This document shows positions 1 to 6,109 of a stretch of DNA of 14,576 nucleotides, piece by piece. The stretch's first letter is position 1. Each line of letters opens with the position of its first letter. The position numbers and the translations under genes were made by a program. This DNA comes from an uncultured Oscillospiraceae bacterium (GTDB lineage: Bacteria; Bacillota; Clostridia; Oscillospirales; Oscillospiraceae): NCBI GenBank assembly GCA_900759385.1, contig CAAEUZ010000135.1, forward strand, positions 1-14,576, read 5' to 3'. Below the pieces are notes generated by a model. It was not told where the DNA came from. It worked only from the letters and a program-made list of their open reading frames with translations, and searched no databases.

Positions 1-63
1 CAACGGGAGGCGCACGGCGCATATAAAACGACGATATTTTACAAGCCCGGCGGTGGTGAAGCG

Positions 64-72
64 TGGTAGAAT
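64..72 (+). promoter_or_regulatory. Extended -10 promoter for the AraC-type gene
   Basis: The sequence TGG-TAGAAT is a TGn-extended -10 element matching 5 of 6 consensus bases in the hexamer. It would start transcription near 79, giving a short leader that carries the AGGGAGG ribosome binding site at 83-89, seven bases before the ATG. The best -35-like hexamer, TTTACA at 38-43, lies 23 bases upstream, which is too far, so the element probably works as an extended -10 promoter. Confidence 0.4.
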
Positions 73-96
73 ACAACAGTTCAGGGAGGCGAAGCA

Positions 97-885
97 ATGA
101 AGGCGGGGACGCGGACGGCTGTATATGACAGGGCCCTGCATGTTGAGGCGTATATCTTCGACGGCGTGGTGCAGGCTTTCCCCAATCACGTCCACGAGTA
201 TTACGTAATCGGCCTGGTGGAGCGAGGCGAGCGCCGCCTGCTGTGCATGAACCGCGAATATTCCGTGGACAGCGGCGATGTGCTGGTGTTCAACCCCGGC
301 GACAGCCACTCATGCACGCAGTCCGGCGGTGCGCTGCTCTACCGCGCGCTGAACATTCCCCGCGACGTGATGCTGGCCCATTTGGAGCGCTCGCCGCATT
401 TTGTACCCAATGTGCTGCGCGAGCCCGGCATCGCCACGGCTGTACGCACCCTCCATGAGGCGATATACGGCACAGTACCGGGCCGGAAGGCGCTGCTGGC
501 CGGGCTGCTGGAGGCGCTCAGCTCGCGTTATGGGGAGCGTACGGGCGGCACGCCTCACCGCGATGAGGTGGAGCGCGCCAGGGAGTATATCGAGCGCAAT
601 TTTGCCGGGCATGTCACGCTTGACGGCATCTGCCGCGCCGCCGGGCTGAGCAAGTCCGCGCTGCTGCGGGCGTTTACAAAGTCTCTGGGCGTGACCCCGC
701 ATTGCTACCTGGAGAGCGTGCGCGTCGGCGCGGCCCGCAGGATTCTTGAACAAGGCGCCGCGCCGGTAGAGGCGGCCAACCTCTGCGGATTTGCCGACCA
801 GAGCCATATGACGAACTGTTTTGGGCGCCTGATCGGGCTCTCGCCGGGGGCGTACAGGGAAATATTCAGTAAGGACGGCGATTAA
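97..885 (+). CDS. AraC family transcriptional regulator with N-terminal cupin domain
   Basis: This 262-residue protein has the two-domain layout of AraC/XylS regulators. Residues about 15-95 form a cupin-type ligand-binding domain, with a histidine cluster PNHVHEYY at 29-36 and the VDSGDVLVFNPGDSH strand-turn typical of the AraC_binding family. Residues about 155-258 hold two helix-turn-helix motifs: the first around LDGICRAAGLSKSALLRAF, the second around AANLCGFADQSHMTNCF, ending in the family hallmark LSPGAYREIF. The ATG has a good AGGGAGG site seven bases upstream. The DUF2000 gene follows after two bases, so the two are almost certainly co-transcribed and may be translationally coupled. 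By family it is a DNA-binding regulator responding to a small molecule. The ligand and targets cannot be read from sequence; the neighbour is a natural target. Confidence 0.9.
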   Translation: MKAGTRTAVYDRALHVEAYIFDGVVQAFPNHVHEYYVIGLVERGERRLLCMNREYSVDSGDVLVFNPGDSHSCTQSGGALLYRALNIPRDVMLAHLERSPHFVPNVLREPGIATAVRTLHEAIYGTVPGRKALLAGLLEALSSRYGERTGGTPHRDEVERAREYIERNFAGHVTLDGICRAAGLSKSALLRAFTKSLGVTPHCYLESVRVGAARRILEQGAAPVEAANLCGFADQSHMTNCFGRLIGLSPGAYREIFSKDGD

Positions 886-887
886 AA

Positions 888-1310
888 TTGAACTGGGAAA
901 ACGAAAAATGCGTAATGGTCATAGATGAGCAGCTGCCTGTGGGGCTGATTGCCAATACCGCGGCCATCCTGGGAATAACGCTCGGCCGTGAGAGGGGAGA
1001 GGTGGTCGGCCCCGACGTTTACGACGCCGGCGGCAACAGGCATCTGGGCATCATTGAGTTCCCGGTACCCATACTTCGCGCCGCGCCGGAGGCCATACGG
1101 GCGCTGCGCGAGCGGCTGTACGCGCCGGAGTTTTCCTCCGTGACCGCCGTAGACTTTTCAGACCTCGCCCAGGGCTGCAAAACTTACGAGGAGTACCGGG
1201 ACAAAATGTCCGCCGCGGGGGAGGCGTCGCTCAGATACTACGGCGCGGCGCTCGTAGGCCCCAAGAAGCTCGTAAACAAGCTCACCGGCAGCCTGCCGCT
1301 GCTGAGATGA
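888..1310 (+). CDS. DUF2000 family protein
   Basis: The 140-residue product matches the DUF2000 family as I know it: an N-terminal strand KCVMVIDEQLPVGLIANTAA, then AAILGITLG, a central IEFPVPILRA segment, and a C-terminal VDFSDLAQGCKTYEEY followed by a YYGAALVGPKKLVNKLTG end. DUF2000 proteins adopt a peptidyl-tRNA hydrolase 2-like fold but have no settled function. The TTG start at 888 is preferred over the in-frame ATG at 915 because the conserved KCVMVID strand begins before that ATG. AAGGA at 871-875, inside the end of the AraC gene, is a plausible ribosome binding site. The start lies two bases after the araC stop, which indicates an operon and possible coupling. There is no signal peptide or membrane segment, so the protein is probably cytoplasmic. 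Confidence 0.8.
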   Translation: MNWENEKCVMVIDEQLPVGLIANTAAILGITLGRERGEVVGPDVYDAGGNRHLGIIEFPVPILRAAPEAIRALRERLYAPEFSSVTAVDFSDLAQGCKTYEEYRDKMSAAGEASLRYYGAALVGPKKLVNKLTGSLPLLR

Positions 1311-1354
1311 TGTAAATCCGCCGTACCTGTGTTGACTGAAACCCGCTCAGGGCT

Positions 1355-1834
1355 TTATATCAGCGTGTGCATGGCTTTCTCATAATCCTTTACGTAGTAG
1401 CGGATATTCTTCCGCCCGCGCGGTATAATCGTGTGGCCCTCGGCCTCGAGCTTTAACCGCTGCGCCTGCGTACCGCCCGGGTATTTGGGGTTGAGCTCGC
1501 CGCCGGCCTTGAGAGTGCGCCAGTACGGCGTCTCACTGCCGCTGCGCTGGAAGCTGGCCCAGGCGGCGATGGAGACAAAAATCCCTGCGGTTATTGGGTC
1601 TGTGAAATCGGCGCCGTTCGTGCGGGCGAGATACTCCCTGATGGCGCCGACGGTGATAATTCGTCCAAAAGGTACGGATTTCATGATTTCGTCGTACATC
1701 CTGGGAGGCGCGAGATACATGCGTTCACCGCCGTATTTGGCAATGGTAGCCGCGTCTGTTACGACTTGAATCTTAGGCATGCCGTTATCGCGCGCGAGCA
1801 TAGCGTTAAAATCTTTCCTGTCTTCGTTAGACAT
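1355..1834 (-). CDS. MGMT-fold (alkyltransferase-like) protein lacking the active-site cysteine
   Basis: This 159-residue protein resembles the DNA-binding domain of O6-alkylguanine-DNA alkyltransferases. VPFGRIITVGAIREYLA (residues 54-70) corresponds to the recognition-helix region, and TPYWRTLKAGGELN (102-115) to the segment that carries PCHR in true transferases. Here PYWR (103-106) replaces PCHR and the protein contains no cysteine at all, so alkyl transfer is not expected. It resembles the alkyltransferase-like (ATL) group, which binds lesions and hands them to other repair pathways. Proteins of this longer form, with a C-terminal RGRKNIRYYVKDYE extension, are usually named simply MGMT family. 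The ATG at 1834 is chosen over an upstream one at 1885 because AAGGAGGTGG lies five bases before it. It is transcribed divergently from the GNAT gene. Confidence 0.75.
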   Translation of the reverse strand: MSNEDRKDFNAMLARDNGMPKIQVVTDAATIAKYGGERMYLAPPRMYDEIMKSVPFGRIITVGAIREYLARTNGADFTDPITAGIFVSIAAWASFQRSGSETPYWRTLKAGGELNPKYPGGTQAQRLKLEAEGHTIIPRGRKNIRYYVKDYEKAMHTLI

Positions 1835-1936
1835 TTCCGCCACCTCCTTGCTTAAGAGCATAATATATTCTTTCGCCCTTTGCAATGAGACGGTTTAAAA
1901 AATTTGCTGCATGTCATGCAATGAAGGGGGGTTAAT

Positions 1937-2518
1937 ATGGCTGCACCAGAACTGTTTACCGGCCGCCTTATACTGCGGAGTTTCCGCGAGACCGACATTG
2001 AAGCCGTGTTCAGGATATTCAGCGACGAAACGGTAAACCGGTTTTTGCCGTGGTTCCCGCTGAAGACCATGGCAGAGGCTAAAACGTTTTATGCAGAAAA
2101 CTATGCCCGCGGCGCCAGGTACAGATACGCAATATGCCTCAGGGAAGACAACGTCCCCATAGGATACGTCAACATATCAGATGCAGAGCCGTATGACCTC
2201 GGTTACGGGCTTATCACGGAGCATTGGAACCGCGGCATTGTCACGGAAGCCTGCGCGGCCTTGCTCAAAGCGGCCGGGGAGGACGGCCTTCCCTATGTCA
2301 CCGCCACGCATGACAGGGATAACCCGGCCAGCGGCCGGGTCATGGAGAAGCTGGGGATGCGGTACCTGTATTCTTACGAGGAACAGTGGCAGCCGAAGAA
2401 CCTGAGAGTGACTTTCAGGCTCTATCAGCTGAATCTTGACGGCAGCAGGGACAGGATGTGCCGTAAATACTGGGACGAGTCGGATATACACTGCATAGAA
2501 GAGCGTTTGGGGGATTGA
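1937..2518 (+). CDS. GNAT family N-acetyltransferase (RimJ/RimL type)
   Basis: The 193-residue protein has the GNAT layout of the Acetyltransf_3/RimJ-RimL group. It opens with LFTGRLILRSFRETDIEAVF, the usual T-RL-LR-...-D start. A central strand carries PIGYVNISD, and YGLITEHWNRGIVTEACAALL is the acetyl-CoA pyrophosphate-binding segment. The end DRDNPASGRVMEKLGMRY matches the classic N..S..V.EKLGF motif. The acceptor could be a protein N-terminus, an antibiotic or another amine; the sequence does not say. About 35 residues after the fold (DGSRDRMCRKYWDE onward) are charged and of unknown purpose. A GGGGGG-rich ribosome binding site precedes the ATG. The 102-bp gap to the divergent MGMT-like gene must hold promoters for both. 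Confidence 0.88.
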   Translation: MAAPELFTGRLILRSFRETDIEAVFRIFSDETVNRFLPWFPLKTMAEAKTFYAENYARGARYRYAICLREDNVPIGYVNISDAEPYDLGYGLITEHWNRGIVTEACAALLKAAGEDGLPYVTATHDRDNPASGRVMEKLGMRYLYSYEEQWQPKNLRVTFRLYQLNLDGSRDRMCRKYWDESDIHCIEERLGD

Positions 2519-2572
2519 CGGGAAGACGCGGTTAACAGCCTCGCCGCGTTGCAGCTCGGCGCTTATGACGGC

Positions 2573-2601
2573 TTGCAATCTGCATAGGCATATGTTAAGA
2601 T
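2573..2601 (+). promoter_or_regulatory. Sigma-A-like promoter of the DUF4177 pair
   Basis: TTGCAA at 2573-2578, a 17-base spacer and TAAGAT at 2596-2601 form a sigma-A-like promoter. A TG dinucleotide at 2593-2594 makes the -10 extended. Transcription would begin near 2608, just ahead of the AAGGGGG ribosome binding site at 2616-2622. That fits the shorter ATG at 2631 as the start of the first small protein. Confidence 0.55.
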
Positions 2602-2630
2602 GACGCTAAAGAATGAAGGGGGATGCGCAT

Positions 2631-2831
2631 ATGAGGTACGAGCTGGTCAGGGTAGAGGCCAGTACGCTCCTGGGCCAGTCCAGCTTTATTGCCCCGGACG
2701 GCGAAGATTATTGTCCGGTGCTGAACGACATGGCCGCAAAAGGGTGGCGTTATGCCGGCTGGATACCCGTGGCCCAGAACGGCAGGGGACAGATAATGTC
2801 GCTTGACCTGGTGTTTGAGCGCGAGGATTGA
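2631..2831 (+). CDS. DUF4177-like small protein, copy 1
   Basis: This 66-residue soluble protein begins MRYELVRVEAS and ends MAAKGWRYAGWIPVAQNG....LDLVFERED. The pattern of a YE.V.V strand, a helix leading to a KGWR turn, and a final strand ending in FER is that of the DUF4177 family, small single-domain proteins with no established function. A longer frame starts at the ATG at 2613, but AAGGGGG lies between the two ATGs. The ATG at 2631 has the ribosome binding site at the right distance and gives the same N-terminus as the paralogue downstream. No signal peptide or membrane segment is visible. It is followed by a stem-loop and then copy 2, so the pair is probably one transcript. Confidence 0.7.
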   Translation: MRYELVRVEASTLLGQSSFIAPDGEDYCPVLNDMAAKGWRYAGWIPVAQNGRGQIMSLDLVFERED

Positions 2832-2832
2832 T

Positions 2833-2868
2833 ATAGGTGCAGGGAGCCCCAGTGCTGCCTGCACCTAT
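2833..2868 (+). other. Perfect 11-bp stem-loop between the two DUF4177 genes
   Basis: ATAGGTGCAGG (2833-2843) and CCTGCACCTAT (2858-2868) are exact reverse complements around a 14-base loop, starting two bases after the stop codon of copy 1. The loop can add an AGC/GCT extension after a G-G mismatch. No T-run follows, so it is not a standard intrinsic terminator. A segmental stability or processing element that sets unequal expression of the two paralogues is a reasonable inference. Confidence 0.6.
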
Positions 2869-2898
2869 TCCTATACTATTATTCTGGAGGTAAGGCGA

Positions 2899-3120
2899 AT
2901 GAAGTACGAATTTGTGTCTGTAGCCGCCAACAAGAGCATGCTTTTCGGATTGGACTATTATGAGGAGAAGCAGTCCGTCATGGAGGAAAAGAACAAGTGC
3001 CGCGGTATAATCACTGAAATGGCCGAAAAGGGATGGCGCTATAAGGGATGGATACCAAACTCATTCAACGGTGAGGGCGCTGTCTGGGAGCTTGATCTGG
3101 TTTTCGAGCGCGATGACTGA
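2899..3120 (+). CDS. DUF4177-like small protein, copy 2
   Basis: This 73-residue product is a paralogue of the gene 67 bp upstream. Both share MxYExVxVxA at the N-terminus and a C-terminal block MAxKGWRYxGWIPxxxNGxG....LDLVFERxD, while the middle differs. Copy 2 has seven more residues, giving a longer central charged segment (YEEKQSVMEEKNKCRG). The ATG at 2899 is backed by CTGGAGGTAAGG at 2885-2896, close in front of the start codon. An in-frame ATG at 2803 lies inside the preceding gene and is rejected. The last 56 bp overlap, on the other strand, the 3' end of the symporter gene. Function is unknown; the conserved KGWRY.GWIP block, kept after duplication, is the likely functional surface. 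Confidence 0.72.
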   Translation: MKYEFVSVAANKSMLFGLDYYEEKQSVMEEKNKCRGIITEMAEKGWRYKGWIPNSFNGEGAVWELDLVFERDD

Positions 3121-4444
3121 CGGAGAAATACCTCCTTGTCTCTGAGCGCACGGTTCCGGAGAGGGCGAGGAGCGCTATCAGGTTAGGTGCGGCCATGGCA
3201 GCGTTGAGGATATCGGCTAGAAGCCAGGCGGCGTCCAGGTTCACCACGGCCCCTGCCAGGGCTGCGGCGCAGAACAGCAGCCGGTAAGCCGTCAGTGAGC
3301 GTTCGCCGAGCAGGAATCCGCAGCAGCGCTCGCCGTAGAGCCCCCAGCTCAGCAGGGAGGAGAAGGCGAAGAGCGTGATGCACACCGCGATTATGGCCGC
3401 CGCGCCGGTGCTCCCGAACACCGTAGCCAGCGCGTATGCATTGCGCGCAGTAGTGGGCTCGCCTCCGTCCATGGCCCCGCTCACCAGCAGGGTCAGGCCC
3501 GTGACGGTGCAGATGACCACCGTGTCTGCAAACACCTCAAATACGCCGGACATACCCTGACGCACGCAGTCGCGCTCCGTGGTGGAGGCATGGGCAATGG
3601 GCGAGGAGCCCAGCCCGGCCTCGTTGGAGAACACCCCGCGCCGGAACCCCCAGCCCACGCAGGCCCCCAGCGCGGCGCCGGGCTCAAAAGCGCCGGAGAC
3701 AATCTCGACCAGACTCGGGAGGACGCGCTCCCAGTTGGCTGCCAGCACGGCGCCGCAGGCGGCGAGATAAACTACGCTCATGAACGGCACGAGCAGGCCG
3801 GTCACATTCCCAAGCCGTTTCAGCCCTCCCAGCAGTACTGCCGCCGCGAGCAGGGCTGTTATGAGCCCCACGGCGAGCGGGAAGCCGTCTCCGACGGGTA
3901 CTCCTGCTGCCGTACAGAGCGTGGAGAGCGCAGAGCGTATCTCCCCGGACTGCACGGCGCTGCCCATGCCGAAGGCCGCCAGCGCACCGGCCAGGGCGAA
4001 TATGTATGCCAGCGGCCTGTACGCACGGCCCAGGCCGTTCTTTATGTAGTACATAGGCCCGCCCACGCGCTCCCCGCCGGAATTGCGTTCGCGGAACCTG
4101 ACGGCCAGCAGCACCTCGGAGTATTTGGTCGCCATGCCGATGAAGGCCGCGACCCACATCCAGAAGATGACGCCCGGCCCGCCCAGCGCGAGCGCAAGCG
4201 TCACGCCGGCTATGTTGCCTGTGCCCACTGTGCCGCCCAGGGCCGTGGCCAGGGCCTGAAAGGGGGACATGCCGCCGGAACCGCCGCCCTGCGTAAAGCG
4301 CCTGGCCGTGCCGCCGACACACTCGCCGAAATGGCGCAGCTGTACGCCGCCGCTGACGTATGTGAGATATATGCCGGCGGCGGAAAATATAATCAGTGTC
4401 GCCGGCCCCCAGACCAGTGCGGCAGCGCGCTCCAGAATATCCAC
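3065..4444 (-). CDS. Alanine/glycine:cation symporter (AGCS/AlsT family)
   Basis: This 459-residue membrane protein belongs to the AGCS family, which imports alanine or glycine with Na+ or H+. The hallmark is GGMSPFQALATALGGTVGTGNIAGV in the first third, followed by KYSEVLLAVRFRE and GGPMYYIKNGLG. In the second half, GWGFRRGVFSNEAGLGSSPIAHA is the diagnostic SNEAG.GS motif. About ten hydrophobic segments are visible and the length is normal. The GTG at 4444 is preferred over upstream starts because GAGGGGGT lies six bases before it. The C-terminal tail after LALSGTVRSETRRYF is basic and proline-rich, and its last part is read from the strand opposite the second DUF4177 gene, so the terminus looks extended. 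No amino-acid metabolism gene is adjacent, so the substrate rests on family alone. Confidence 0.9.
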   Translation of the reverse strand: MDILERAAALVWGPATLIIFSAAGIYLTYVSGGVQLRHFGECVGGTARRFTQGGGSGGMSPFQALATALGGTVGTGNIAGVTLALALGGPGVIFWMWVAAFIGMATKYSEVLLAVRFRERNSGGERVGGPMYYIKNGLGRAYRPLAYIFALAGALAAFGMGSAVQSGEIRSALSTLCTAAGVPVGDGFPLAVGLITALLAAAVLLGGLKRLGNVTGLLVPFMSVVYLAACGAVLAANWERVLPSLVEIVSGAFEPGAALGACVGWGFRRGVFSNEAGLGSSPIAHASTTERDCVRQGMSGVFEVFADTVVICTVTGLTLLVSGAMDGGEPTTARNAYALATVFGSTGAAAIIAVCITLFAFSSLLSWGLYGERCCGFLLGERSLTAYRLLFCAAALAGAVVNLDAAWLLADILNAAMAAPNLIALLALSGTVRSETRRYFSVSHRARKPDQAPRQRPHR

Positions 4445-4456
4445 GCGGACACCCCC

Positions 4457-4486
4457 TCGTGCGAGTATATGCGTCCGTACGCACGA
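4457..4486 (-). promoter_or_regulatory. Inverted repeat and possible sigma-E-like promoter upstream of the symporter
   Basis: TCGTGCG (4457-4463) and CGCACGA (4480-4486) form a perfect 7-bp inverted repeat, with TGCGT/ACGCA as an alternative inner pairing. One arm touches the ribosome binding site (GAGGGGGT on the minus strand, 4451-4458). Over the same bases, ATATTC, 13 bases and CATATACT (minus strand, 4490 to 4464) resemble a sigma-E promoter with a weak -35 side. The repeat could be an operator or a structured 5' leader. No good sigma-A promoter was found. Confidence 0.3.
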
Positions 4487-4637
4487 ATATCTCCCCGTCA
4501 AAGCGTACTAAAAGCCGCTGGAAACTTTGGCCGGAACGCCGGTATACAGGCAGCATGATTTTGTGATATTCTAGTGACAAATAAAGGTGAAAACACGGTT
4601 AGTCAGCACATGTCGGGCGGCAAATGAGGTGATCGCT

Positions 4638-5273
4638 TTGAAAAAGAGAATACTGCTGGCCGCGCTGGCAGTCATTGTACTGTCCGCCGCTCTGGTCACG
4701 GGGATATATCTTGGCCGCCGCAATACCGTGCGCCTCAGCGGGGAGGCTGAGAGCGACTTTAATGAAGGCGGCGAGATAAAGGGGTACACGTTTACCGTAA
4801 ACATTGATAAAGACGCTGTGGAGATGGCCATACACGCCAACGGACTCCAAATCTGGTCGCGCGGAGAAGAGGTTTCAAACCACTATATTTCGTGGGGAGA
4901 GACGGAGTACTTCGTGCCGAAGGAGTATATTACGGGCATATTGAGGACGCCGGTTCGCTCGACGGGGGAGGATGTGAGGCTGGCGCTGTCGGCTCCAGGG
5001 GTTTCTTGTCCGACGCCGATCGCCTGGAGTTGGGAAAACTATGAGAGCGCCGCCGTGATACCGCTGTTGGACAGGGGAGGCGTGAAGATAGCCCCGCTGG
5101 AGGAGATACCGCTCATCGCCGTCTGCTACAGGGAGGACGGCAAGTTCAGCCCGGACGGGCTGGATATAGGCCAGGATACGGACTTCGCCGCACTGAGCGA
5201 GGATTTCGACTTTGTAATCGTCTACTACATGGAGTTCGCCGACAGCTATGACAAGCTCTCGAACGAAATCTGA
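4638..5273 (+). CDS. Membrane-anchored protein of unknown function
   Basis: I do not recognise this 211-residue protein. It starts MKKRILLAALAVIVLSAALVTG, a basic N-terminus plus one hydrophobic helix (residues about 4-24) with no lipobox, so it is probably an uncleaved anchor or a secreted protein. The rest is soluble, acidic and beta-rich in appearance, with a GYTFTVNIDKDAVEMAIHAN segment and a C-terminal DFDFVIVYYMEFADSYD strand; only one cysteine (in GVSCPTPIA) is seen in the exported part. The TTG at 4638 is chosen over an in-frame GTG at 4587 because AGGTG lies seven bases before it and the product then begins exactly at the signal/anchor. A strong terminator follows at once, so this is a single-gene unit. 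Confidence 0.65.
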   Translation: MKKRILLAALAVIVLSAALVTGIYLGRRNTVRLSGEAESDFNEGGEIKGYTFTVNIDKDAVEMAIHANGLQIWSRGEEVSNHYISWGETEYFVPKEYITGILRTPVRSTGEDVRLALSAPGVSCPTPIAWSWENYESAAVIPLLDRGGVKIAPLEEIPLIAVCYREDGKFSPDGLDIGQDTDFAALSEDFDFVIVYYMEFADSYDKLSNEI

Positions 5274-5275
5274 TG

Positions 5276-5309
5276 AAAAACGCGCCCGGTTACATCCGGG
5301 CGCGTTTTT
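5276..5309 (+). terminator. Intrinsic terminator of the membrane-anchored protein gene
   Basis: CGCGCCCGG (5281-5289) pairs perfectly with CCGGGCGCG (5296-5304) around a TTACAT loop. The stem is flanked by A5 and T5 that extend it to 14 bp and supply the U-tract. It begins two bases after the stop codon. The symmetry would also let it stop transcription from the other direction. It separates the upstream gene from ylmH, which therefore needs its own promoter. Confidence 0.93.
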
Positions 5310-5320
5310 GCTTACGCCTG

Positions 5321-5349
5321 TTGACTGTACCGGAGGAAGGAATTATACT
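5321..5349 (+). promoter_or_regulatory. Sigma-A promoter directly abutting the ylmH start codon
   Basis: TTGACT at 5321-5326 and TATACT at 5344-5349 are separated by exactly 17 bases, each matching 5 of 6 consensus positions. The seventh base after the -10 element is the A of the ylmH ATG at 5356, so the predicted transcript has no leader. The purine-rich GGAGGAAGG (5332-5340), which looks like a ribosome binding site, lies in the spacer and would not be transcribed from this promoter. Confidence 0.6.
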
Positions 5350-5355
5350 AACGGC

Positions 5356-6093
5356 ATGGAAAATGAACTGGAACTGACAAAAAAACGCCTCGCTGAGCTG
5401 GCAAAACGGGCCGAAAAGCGCTCAATAGCCGTGGAGTCGGAATTCCTCACGCCGGCAGCGCAGCTGGAGCTCACCCGTATGCATCTGGAGCCCTGCGTTT
5501 TTGACGGCGGATATGAGCAGGCGGAGCGGCGCTGCGCGGTTTTTCTCCCCTGGGAGGGCTGCGAGTGGGACAGCCGCGTCGTCTGCCTGGAGCTGAGGCC
5601 CGCGAATGAGCGCTTTGCCGAGACGCTGACACACCGGGATTACCTGGGCGCACTGATGGCGCTGGGTATTAAGCGTGAGACAATGGGCGATATTGTGGTG
5701 CAGGGCAAGCGCGCCTATCTCTTCTGCCTGGACTCCATAGCGCCGTATATATGCGAACAGCTCACCGAGGTGAGGCGCACGCAGATGCGGGCATCTCCAT
5801 GCGACGCCGCGGCGATAGAGCCACCGGAGCCGCCGAAGGAGACGACGGTCACCGTGCAGTCTGCGCGCCTTGACGCCCTGGTGGCCGCGGTGTACAAGCT
5901 CTCCCGCGGGGAGGCCCAGCGACTTTTTGAGCGCGAGATGGTGCTTGTAAACTCACTTCCGCCCAAGTCACCCGGCTTTGCGGCCAGGGAGGGGGACATA
6001 GTCTCCGTGCGCGGACACGGACGCTTTGCATTCCTTGGCGAGGCTGGGGAGACGCGCAAAGGAAGGGTGCGGGTGCAGGTCAGGGTATACTGA
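5356..6093 (+). CDS. ylmH: YlmH/RqcP2-type S4-domain RNA-binding protein
   Basis: This 245-residue protein has the YlmH layout. The N-terminus MENELELTKKRLAELAKRAE is helical, followed by an alpha/beta domain that includes the family segment HRDYLGALMALGIKRETMGD (residues 93-112) and the GDIVVQGKRAYLFC strand. A C-terminal S4 domain (about 168-225) carries RLDALVAAVYKLSRGEAQRL and the GDIVSVRGHGRF end. In Bacillus, YlmH/RqcP2 is linked to rescue of stalled 50S-peptidyl-tRNA complexes (ribosome-associated quality control). Length is close to the family's usual 250-260 residues. A longer frame from 5248 crosses a terminator and is rejected. The gene lies alone, not in the ylm/sepF/divIVA cluster typical of Bacillus. 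Its promoter suggests a leaderless mRNA. Confidence 0.88.
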   Translation: MENELELTKKRLAELAKRAEKRSIAVESEFLTPAAQLELTRMHLEPCVFDGGYEQAERRCAVFLPWEGCEWDSRVVCLELRPANERFAETLTHRDYLGALMALGIKRETMGDIVVQGKRAYLFCLDSIAPYICEQLTEVRRTQMRASPCDAAAIEPPEPPKETTVTVQSARLDALVAAVYKLSRGEAQRLFEREMVLVNSLPPKSPGFAAREGDIVSVRGHGRFAFLGEAGETRKGRVRVQVRVY

Positions 6094-6109
6094 GTGCCAC
6101 CGCTTTGCT

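Noticed and set aside
1339..1356. Weak hairpin AAACCC/GGG(C)TTT between the DUF2000 and MGMT-like genes
   Set aside because: Only six pairs with a bulge and no T-run; too weak to call a terminator.
2526..2549. ACGCGG/CCGCGT inverted repeat after the GNAT gene
   Set aside because: A 6-bp stem with a 12-base loop and no T-run is expected by chance in GC-rich DNA.
3590..4558. A 322-codon plus-strand frame opposite the symporter
   Set aside because: It is the antisense shadow of a clear AGCS gene in GC-rich DNA. The product is low-complexity and has no family features.
5248..5355. N-terminal extension of YlmH by 36 residues
   Set aside because: It would start inside the preceding gene and cross its terminator hairpin. 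The family N-terminus matches the ATG at 5356.
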